Assembly (NCBI GenBank): GCA_001632435.1
Contig: KV423948.1
Span: 1-64,000, forward strand
DNA from: Calocera cornea HHB12733
Lineage: Eukaryota; Basidiomycota; Dacrymycetes; Dacrymycetales; Dacrymycetaceae
Reading direction: 5' to 3'
Length of the DNA stretch: 64,000 bases
Position numbers and translations under genes: made by a program. Below are positions 55,641 through 64,000 of the stretch, piece after piece. The notes below the pieces were generated by a model that saw only the letters and a list, made by a program, of their open reading frames with translations, was not told the DNA's origin and searched no databases. Positions within the stretch are counted from its first letter, which is position 1, and each line of letters opens with the position of its first letter.

Positions 55641-57013
55641 GAGCACGCTAAACGCGAGTCCGGTCACATGCGGAGCATGCCAGCATCTCATCCCCGAGCT
55701 GCTCGTCCGTCGGCGGCTCGTACGAAGCCGGCTTGGGCGCGTCGTTGGCTCGCTGCATGCGACGGCTTGCCGTTCCAGATCCCGCTACCCGGGCTGACAG
55801 TGGGGCAGGACGAGGAGCGGGTGCGGGCGCATCCGCCGCGTGAGTCCACTCGCTGGTAACCGCTGCGGCGCGCCGACTGAGCAGTCGCGCGGCCCGGCCA
55901 CGGCATGTCAAGGCCTGCAATGGGCGGGAGGAGAAGGCGGTGGGACGCCATTAGCTGCTCGACACGTGTAGGGAGGCTGGTAGCTACTACTGTAGATACC
56001 TCTTGCCATGCCGGAAGGGAATACCGTATGCCCCATGCGTCCGAGGTCGCGACTCGCAACCGTCATACAGGCTGTACAGCACAGTGCCTATCGGCGGTCG
56101 TCCTACAGGGTTGATACCAGATCCTGATCTGTGCACAACGCCGTAAGTGGAAGTTACGCCCCGGCGCGCCACGCGCTCCACCGATCGGCGCGTCGTCACG
56201 TGTCCTTCACCTCTCGCGCAGTCTCAGCAGGCGCAGCGGACGCTCCTGACCATCGAGTGAGTACTGTATCAGGCATGGGGAAAGAAGGATACATACAGTG
56301 CGCTCAGGGTTGCAGGGGTGACAGAAGCATCGGGGACAGCGCACGGACGGACGGACGGACAGCCAGCAGCAGTGCAGCCGTGCGGTGGCGGAAGTCGGTA
56401 TGGAAGCTACTGTAGAAGGTACTGTACTGTACGTACTGTCGCGCGTGGCGGGGCCGACGGGCATGTCGTGTTCGTGAGCTTCGTGTGGGGCCCGTGGTCC
56501 CGGGGGGAGGACCGCAAAGGGAGCGGTCGATGGGAGTGTGGCACATTCAGGTAGGCTGTGGGGAATGCGGCGTCCGAGCCGCGCACGGGGAATGCTGGGA
56601 GAAGAAGCGGCCGGGCAGACCTGGTCCGTCCCTCGGCGCGGGCGGGAGCGGATGACGCGCTGGGGGAGGGGCGTGACGCGGCGCACATTACACGTGACGT
56701 GTGTGGTGCGCGTCGCACGCGCCCACACGGTGGAAGCATTACAGTATTACGCTGGGCCTGTGCTCTCCTTCCGCTCCTGCTTTGCTGTCGTGCTGGTGTG
56801 CGCGGTGGCTTGTTCCTCCCCTTGCGTCCTTTGCTGCTTTGGTTTGAGGCGCCGCCCGTCGTTCCTCCCTCTCCCTGTTCTTGCGTGCACGCACACTCTT
56901 CACCTCCCCGCCACGTGCTCCGTCTCCCTCCGTCACACATCGCGCCTGCCCCGCGACGTCCCTCTCTCTCCTCCCACCACCACCCCTCCCACGCAACCAT
57001 CACCGTCCCCACC
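55641..57013. other. GC-rich intergenic region
   Basis: About 1.4 kb upstream of the GATA-type gene. Further upstream exons of the TAP relic may extend to about 55900 on the minus strand but are too decayed to place. Long frames are by-products of GC content. Confidence 0.4.
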
Positions 57014-60000
57014 ATGGCCGACTTGACACGAGGTACACCCTCTTCCTCCTCTCCTCTCTCCGTCGCAACACTAACAACCCACGTTCCCAAAACAGTAAAG
57101 ATCCTCTACACACTCAACTCCTCCTCCCAGCTCCTCCTCGCCCGCACACGCCTCCCCCTCCCTCCACACCCACAAACGGAAACACCCTTCCTCCCCCTCC
57201 CCCTCCCACACATCCTCACAACAATCCTCCGCTCATCCCCCGAGCTCTGCTCGGACCCAGCCCGCGACTGGTCCGTCTACGCCCTCGACCCGCGCGAGTC
57301 CGGCGCCGGCGAGTCGGGCAGACGGGGAAGCGGGGCCATGGGGGGCGTGATGGAGGGCCGCGGCCTGCTCAGCTGGGTTATTGGCGGCGAGGAGGAGGTC
57401 GTGGGCCGTGTTGGGGAGGCGGGCGAGGTTGAGGTCGGCCTGAGGTTGCAGGAGGTCGGCTTGTTCCCCTGACTGCGCGTGGGGATGCACTGACAGAGAC
57501 TGCAGACCAAAGCGATCACCCAGCAAGCGCACCACGCCGCCCTCGCCGTACTCACGCGCTCCCCCGCCCCGGGCACTCCGACCGCCCCCACCACCTCCCA
57601 CACCCACACCCACACCAACCCCAGCTCAGCATCCGCAAGCGCACAAGCATCCCCCTTCTTCGGGAACCACGCGCTCAGGCCGCCGCACAGCTCGCCCTTG
57701 GGGCTAGGGGTGAGCGCCTACCCCTCACCGCTCACGAGCTCTATACCCACGCCGGAGCTGCCCTCGGCGCCTGTGGTACAGCAGCAGCAGCGCCCAGCAG
57801 GAGGAAAGCGGCGAGCGCGCCAGCCCCTCGCTCCGCTAAGGGGGCCATACCACCGCACCTCTGAAGCGGCGCGCCCGGTGAAGCACTCCGCCTCATCGCC
57901 CGCTCCCTCCCTCAGCACCACCACCACCACTTCCGCCACTGTCTCCACCTCCGTCAGCACTGGCAGCTCCAGAGGTCCCGCGCCCTCGCTCCAGCTGCCC
58001 AAGCCCAAGCTCGCCCTGACGGTCGATACCCAGAGGATCAAGAGCGAGCCCTCCCCCTCCCCCCTCCCCAGCCCAGCATGCGCGGACCCGCCCCAGCCCC
58101 AGCCCCAGTTCCAACCAGTAGTCGGGCTAGGCCTGGCCCTCCCGCGCTCCTCAGCCCCTCAACCGCCTGCCGACCCAGCTCAGGCGCAGGAGCAAAGCGC
58201 TCCCTCAGAGCCCAAGTTGCCCCCCGGGCCAATCCCGCCCGACGCGCTGAAAAGCATCGCGGACTTGCTCCGCAAGGAGAACGGCCAGGGGCTGCTGAGC
58301 GCGCTCGCGGGGTTCTTGGGCGTTGGGAAGTGCCCCGTGCCGGCTCTGGTGCCGGGACCGGTGGGGGATGGGGAGGGGATGAAGCTCGAGCCTCCTGCCG
58401 CGGAGAGCAGTAAGCAGGCCCAGAAGCAGCAGCAGCAGCAGCAGCAGCCGGCCCCGGCCCCGGGGCTGCAGAAGAAGAAGAAGGAGAAGGAGAAAAACGA
58501 GGATGTGAGGGGGGATAAAGAGAACCGGAGGCCGGCGCAGCCTACACTTGTCATGTGTATGTCTGCTTTCCCTTACCTCCCTTCCCTTCCTTCACTGCGC
58601 AGTATTTGCGCAAAACCCCTCCTCCCCTCAACCTGTATTCGGGACGAAGCTGATCAGGATGATACAGCGAAGGACGGACCGTGCTCCAACTGTGGACGGG
58701 TCGTCACGACTGTGTGGAGGCGGCCCAAGAGCATGATGGGCGAGGAGGGCGAGGTCACTACCCAGCTGCTGTGCAATCGTGCGTTTCTCTGTTCCATGCT
58801 CGTTCATGCATCGGTGCTCATTGGGCATGATGCGGGTGCAGCGTGCGGCATATACCAGAAAAACTACGCGATCCCAAGACCGCCGTGGATGTGGGGCGAC
58901 CCCGAGGGCTTGCCTAAGGGGAGGAAACGCAAGAATCCGCCTCCTGGTCCCTCTGGCCCTTCCACCTCCACCGCAACCTCAATCGCAGCCGTAGCTGCAG
59001 GAGGAGACAGCTCCCTCCCGCCCTCCTCGGACCCCCTAGCCCCTAACCAGCCAATAATACACATCCAAGGCGAGGGCCGCAAGCGGCGCAAGCGCACGGT
59101 GTACGACCCCGAGCTCGCGCGCGTCGAGCGGGAGGGGTACTTTGGCCGCGCGGTCCGGGCTGTGCAGGAGGAGGAGGAGAAGAGGCGCGCGGAGGAGCTT
59201 GCTGAGGAGGTCGCCCGCGCCCTGGGCGGGCTCGCCCCGGCAGGAGGCGGAGGGGCCGCTGAGGCTGCTTCTCCCGGAGACACCTCTGGGCGACAGGATC
59301 GGGAGGCTTCCCCTGCCGCTGCCATGGGCATGGGTGGGCGGTGGGGCGCCGACATGCCCGGGAGCGAGATGGAGGTGGAAGGGATGGTCGACGGCCGTGC
59401 AGAGGTGCTGCGCGACCTTGATCGGGTGAAGCGCGCGCTCGCTCAGCGGGAACGGGCGGAGCAGACGCGCGAACAGGAAAGGGAAAAGGAGAGGGTCATC
59501 ATCGAGCTTGATGACGATGGAGAGGTCGTCGACTCGACCTCTCAGGCTACGACGGAGGGGGGGACGCCGGCCGCGCTGTCCAGCCAGGGATCTGCTACGA
59601 GCGGCGGGTCCGACGCCGATGCAGAGTCCAAGTCGCCTGAAGAGTCTATGGAGCAGAGCGCCCAGAGGCAAGAGCAGGAGCAAGAGCCGAAAGCGCCTGA
59701 AACGCCCTACTTTGGCGCTCTGCGCGAGGGCGGCTCGCTCTTCACCCCCGCGGACGCGCCGTCCTCCCTCTGCGCGGCGGGCGGCTCCTCCTCCTCCTAC
59801 TCCCTCTCCGACGCGCCTACCTCGCCCACGCCCAACCCGAGCCAGCAGCGTCCCGCGTGCATACCGACGCTCCTCCTTCCCCAGCTGCAGCTCCAGGGCG
59901 AGGGCCGTGAGGGCTCGGTGGGCCTAGGGGGCCCCAGCCCGGTCATCCCCCCCAGCTCACCGCCGGGCGTGGGCCAGAGATTCGACTTTTCCGGACTGCC

Positions 60001-60769
60001 GCCCAGCTCGCCGGTGCTGCTTATGGATAGGGAGGACGAGGATGTGGATGTGGAGGAGATGGACCTGACGCCTGCGGGCTCTGGTGAGGGGGAGGACAGT
60101 GCTGAGCCGGAGGAACAGGGGCCACGACTCTCTCAAGAGTCGCAACGACCGGGGAGCGGTCAGGAAGAGGAGGAAGAAGAGAGGGACGAGCTGATGGACG
60201 ACGACGACGAGCACGACGATCTCGCCCGCTTCCTCCAGGGAGAGATGTCGAGCGAGGACATCGAGGGCCTGTTCATGGTCCAGGAGCAGCGTGCCTCCCC
60301 CGGCAAGCACACTTCGCACAACCCCTTCGCTCAGCTGCACCCCAACGCCCACGCGGGCCACGTCGACTACTCCCAGATGGGCTTCAACTTCCCCCTCGAC
60401 TTTGGCATGTTCGGCCCGGCCGGAGGCGGGAACAGCGGCGCGCTCTCCCCCGCTCCAGGGGTGGGTGACCTCCCCAGCCCGGCGGGCGGGATGGCCCTGC
60501 TCGGGCTTGGCGGCGGCGGAGGGGAGTACAGCTCCGAGGCCACGCTCGCCGGCACCGGCAGCAGCGGGATGGACGTCGACGGGGCGAACTACGACTTTGG
60601 CAAGGAGTTTGGCGAGTACATGAAGGAGCTCGGGATGGGCGCGGGATTCGGTGCTGCGCCTGCCGGACCTGGCGGGGCCGGGGATGCCCAGGCGCACATG
60701 CAGATCGGCGCAGAGGAGCTCGAGGAGATCTTCCGGACGCTCGATGGGGATATGGGCGTGCTGGTGTGA
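57014..60769 (+). CDS. large protein with atypical GATA-type zinc finger
   Basis: Probable sequence-specific transcription regulator. Exons 57014-57032, 57096-57454, 57506-58554, 58603-58778 and 58842-60769 give 3531 nt, 1176 aa. The N-terminus (KILYTLNSSSQLLLARTRLP) is followed by low-complexity Pro/Ser/Ala, a polyQ run from (CAG)n near 58430 and Lys-rich patches. The finger reads GPCSNCGRVVTTVWRRP, then a loop of 26 residues between Cys pairs, then LLCNPCGIYQKNY; classical GATA fingers have 17-20 and a CNAC. Basic residues follow (KGRKRKN, RKRRKRTV). The rest is acidic and disordered. The last intron lies inside the finger; the fourth and fifth exon joins are both in frame even if unspliced. 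Target genes unknown. Confidence 0.8.
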
Positions 60770-61249
60770 CACAGCGTTATGACCTTCCACTTCTGCATCT
60801 TTTCCATCCCCTGTTTTCCTGCATTTCGCATTTCGCACAACTGCATTCTGAGATTGATTCCCATTCTCAACGGATTCCACTTACCCCATTTTCCTCACCG
60901 CATAGCTGCAATCTCATCTTTTATTTTCACTAAAACCTAGCACGTAGCATTCTCATCAACGGAGTCCAAGAAATACAATTCTCATTTTGCACTGGCATTC
61001 ATCGCGTGCAGACGGACATCAAGAGCCTTATCCAGAAGGCATTATCAAGGTCATTGTCAAGTACAATCTCGGCTAATAGTTGCTCGTCGTCTTGAGGGTC
61101 CTGATGAGAAGACGCGCTGCCGTATGAAATCCGGCATCCCTCTTACGAGACCGCTGGGCAGGGACAGCGGCCAGCTGCAATACCGCTGCAATGGCGGCCC
61201 CCTGCCCCTCTCCGTCCCTGCCGCTCGTCTGTACACCAGCTAGCCAACG
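60770..61249. other. intergenic, tandem genes
   Basis: 3' UTR of the GATA-type gene and promoter of the amidase. No other feature recognised. Confidence 0.4.
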
Positions 61250-63274
61250 ATGCCCGACGACTGGCGCACCATCGCCGCCGCCAAGAAGGCCGCTCAGACT
61301 GCGGCCATCCCGAAGGAGTGGACGATCACGCCTCCGCCCGCAGACCGGCTCAACGTCCTGGGCGTGCCGCGCGAGAGCGGCCTGCTGAGCGAGAAGGAGC
61401 TGGAGATAACCGAGCTGCGGGATGTGGACAAGCTGCTCGTCAAGCTCGCCAAGGGCGAGTGGACGAGCGTCGAGGTCACCACCGCCTTCTTGAAGCGCGC
61501 CATCATCGCACAGCAGGTCGTCAACTGCCTCACAGAGATCTTCATCGACAAGGCGCTCGCATGGGCAGCATCACTCGACAAGCTGCTCCAGGAAACTGGC
61601 AAGCCCGTGGGCCCGCTGCACGGGCTGCCGATCAGCTTGAAGGATCAGTTCTGCATTGAGGGGATGGACTGCTGCATGGGTGCGTGCGCTCGTATTGACA
61701 TTGATGAGTGAAGGCTGATCAGGGCTGGTTCGATAGGTTACGTCTCTTGGGTGAACAAGCCGTGCGAGAAGAACGCGACTCTGGTCGACGTGCTCCTCAG
61801 TGCTGGTGCAGTACCGTTCGTGCGCACAAACGTCCCGCAGGTTTGCATACTGTCTCTATGCAGCTGTCAACCAACTGATGGCGTATGACAGACCCTCATG
61901 TGGCCCGAATCATTCAACGTTGTCTTTGGTCGGACGGTCAACCCTGCGAACAGGACGCTGACTTGTGGTGGGTCGAGTGGTGGAGAGGGTGCGCTGGTAG
62001 CGATGGACGGGAGTCCGTTAGGTGTTGGCACTGTACGTCCTTCCGTCGTACCAATGCAAGCGACAGTGACTGACAACATTACAGGACATCGGCGGCAGCG
62101 TCCGTATCCCTGCCGGGCTGAACGGTCTCTTTGGTCTCCGTCCCTCCTTCAACCGCTTCCCCTACCAAGGTGCAGTGAATAGCGGCTACGGGCAAGAGTC
62201 CGTCCCCTCCGTGCTGGGCCCGATCACATCCTCCATCTCCGGCCTCAAGGCTTTCGCGAAGGGCGTGCTGAGCCAAGATCCGTGGTTGTATGACCCGCTC
62301 TGTGTTAGGAAGCCGTGGGACGAGGAGAGCTACCTGCTCAAGGAGCACGGGGAGGGGAAGAAGATGTGCTTCGGGATCATGTGGGACGATGGGATCGTGC
62401 TGCCTACGCCGCCGGTGAAGAGGGCGCTCGGGATTGCCAAGGCGGCGTTGGAGGCAGCGGGACATGAAGGTGCGTTCGATGCTTGCATCATCAAGTGCGT
62501 CATTGAATCAGCATGCAGTCATTGACTGGAAGGGAATCCACCACGAAGAGCTGCGCGACATCATCATCGCGATATTCAACGGAGACGGGGGTGACAACTT
62601 CGCCGATGTCTGCAAGATCTCCGGCGAGCCGCTGCTGCAAACGATGGTGCCCGATGCGCCTCTCCCGACCGATCAGTCGATGGTGTCGAAGGATGCTGAC
62701 GAGGAGCCTGAGGGGTTGTTCGGCTCGTACAAGCGGCTCAGCGCGTATGAGCTCTGGCAGCTGCAGTGGAGGAAGAGGGCGCTGCAGAAGGACTACCTGG
62801 ACCTGTGGGTTGGGACCAAGGGCAAGACCACTGGCCGCAAGATTGACGGCATCATCATGCCCATGGCGCCATACCCTGCTCCCCCTCATGGCAAGAACAT
62901 GTGAGCGCCCTTCACTACCCTTGCAGATCTCCGGGGCTGATGGTGTTTCCAGCTATGTTGGATATACAATGCTGTGGAACATCCTCGATAACCCAACTGC
63001 GATTTTCCCCGTGACAACTGTCGACCAGAAGGTTGACGTCCCAGTAGAGAAGCACGAGTTCAGGTGCAAGGAGGATCAACTGGTGTACGAGATGTGTACG
63101 TAGTGTTCCTCTCCTTAGCGAAATCATTTGCTGACCTTCCATCCAGACTCATCGCCGGAGGTTTTCAAGGACGCCCCGGTTTCGCTGCAGCTTGTTGGCA
63201 TGAAGCTCGAGGAGGAGGCAGTCATTGGAATGACGGAAATCGTTTCGAAGATCGTAGCGGAGCACGCAAAGTGA
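61250..63274 (+). CDS. amidase signature family enzyme (acetamidase-like)
   Basis: Hydrolyses amides to acid and ammonia; fungal members include acetamidases used for nitrogen scavenging. Exons 61250-61679, 61737-61840, 61892-62032, 62085-62469, 62519-62900, 62953-63095 and 63147-63274 sum to 1713 nt, 570 aa. The Ser-cisSer-Lys triad is visible: Lys in LPISLKDQFCIEG, cis-Ser in LTCGGSSGGEGAL and Ser in GTDIGGSVRIPA. The second half shows DGIIMPMAPYPAPPHG and SYVGYTMLWNILDNPTAIFP-like family blocks (the splice makes this IYVGYTML). The C-terminus is VSLQLVGMKLEEEAVI, a standard amidase ending. No signal peptide, so cytosolic. Exact substrate cannot be set from sequence. Confidence 0.94.
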
Positions 63275-64000
63275 TTGGGAGTATTCACACATGAAACAGA
63301 AAGATACTTAGAACACTGTTCCTGTCTGATCTATGATATGGATGTTCTCGAAGGAATGATTATATCGCGATCAATGCCTGGCATTGAGCTTAGGTCAGCT
63401 TATTTTAGATAAGCAAGATCGAGTATGGATCCTCCCTGCGACCCAGGCACTCTGACTACGACAAAACACCGAACGGAGCCTCTCCTTCCTTTACGAGTGA
63501 GCGTGACAGACGCTGTCGGCCAAGATCACTCCTCCGAATCTCGCCGAAATTTGGGAAGTTGGTGCACTCAGCAGTCATATTACATGACACAGATCAATTC
63601 AGGCTGGCCAAAAAACCGCTCGTCAGTCAGGGAACCCGGCCGTTGATGACATGCTTACTTGTATGAATGGCCTATTTGGTATCGTGGCTTACTTAACGCG
63701 GTAATCAGCCGCCGTACCCAGTGTCGCAAATCCTCTCCGAGCATTATTACGCCGAGCGACGTGAGCATGTGTGAGAAGGAAGTCTCGGATCCCAATCCGG
63801 ATAAGCAGTGACTATGCGCAGTGTTGTTATCGATGACAGCGAGCACCTCCACGTCTGCCATTCGTCTTGCCGTCACCATCGAATCGAAGCTGTCAAGTGC
63901 TGGTAAGGCACGTCTGTTCAGGTGACAATTCTACGGGTCCGATGCTGTCAACAATGTTTTGGAGTGATTTTAGTTGGGTTGACGTTGCAACAAACGTGGA
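63275..64000. other. window end, no supported gene
   Basis: Contains the amidase 3' UTR. Short frames on both strands show no motif. Confidence 0.4.

Noticed and set aside
59957..60880. 307-aa minus-strand frame antisense to the GATA-type gene
   Set aside because: Shadow frame of a GC-rich coding exon with no motif.
1..64000. CRISPR arrays, rRNA and tRNA genes
   Set aside because: No regularly spaced direct repeats, rRNA-like segments or convincing tRNA box A/B pairs were noticed; CRISPR is not expected in a fungal nucleus.

Overview
The window reads as nuclear DNA of a filamentous basidiomycete, most likely an Agaricomycete (polypore-like). Nearly every gene is cut by many GT-AG introns of about 45-65 nt with CTRAC/CTAAC-like branch sites, the protein set is fungal (Pex1, Lro1/PDAT, Ifa38, NoxR, Pxr1, Yju3, acetamidase), and several genes belong to families I know mainly from mushrooms. 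I rebuilt exon structures by hand from reading frames, splice sites and family motifs. For almost all genes the summed exon length is an exact multiple of three, an internal check but not transcript proof. There is a 100-N assembly gap at 48750-48849.

Layout. 1-5.8 kb is repeat-rich: LTR-like fragments, including two inverted copies, a 95-bp exact direct repeat and a ~69-bp tandem repeat, plus one short gene resembling the helical N-terminal domain of mushroom NLR/kinase-like proteins. 6.3-9.9 kb holds a divergent pair, PDAT (LRO1) and a COX14-like mitochondrial protein; both need very small exons (9, 5 and 11 nt; 2 nt). 11.7-20.7 kb is a minus-strand run of PEX1, a TAP-like alpha/beta hydrolase and the NADPH-oxidase regulator noxR. 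22.6-28.7 kb has three minus-strand genes of unknown function, two of them tandem paralogues. 29.7-33.1 kb is a divergent pair, IFA38 (3-ketoacyl-CoA reductase) and PXR1 (nucleolar G-patch protein).

34-43 kb is a same-strand tandem array of six extended-SDR reductase copies: four intact, one 5'-truncated pseudogene next to a hAT-like transposon end, and one frameshifted pseudogene. A seventh, intact copy lies inverted at 47.1-48.2 kb. Between them sit a divergent pair of small heat-shock proteins sharing a promoter with perfect heat-shock elements, and a cytosolic GH5 glycosidase. After the gap come monoacylglycerol lipase (YJU3-like), a second TAP-like hydrolase, a decayed sHSP fragment, a gene of unknown function, a decayed TAP-like hydrolase fragment, a long protein with an atypical GATA-type zinc finger, and an acetamidase-family amidase.

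How the genes relate: PDAT, IFA38, MGL and PEX1 all belong to lipid storage, elongation, breakdown and peroxisome function, but are scattered housekeeping genes rather than an obvious cluster. The local theme is gene birth and death: SDR, sHSP and TAP-hydrolase families each have intact copies and relics within about 25 kb. No backbone enzyme of a secondary-metabolite cluster, no tRNA or rRNA gene and no CRISPR array was seen.
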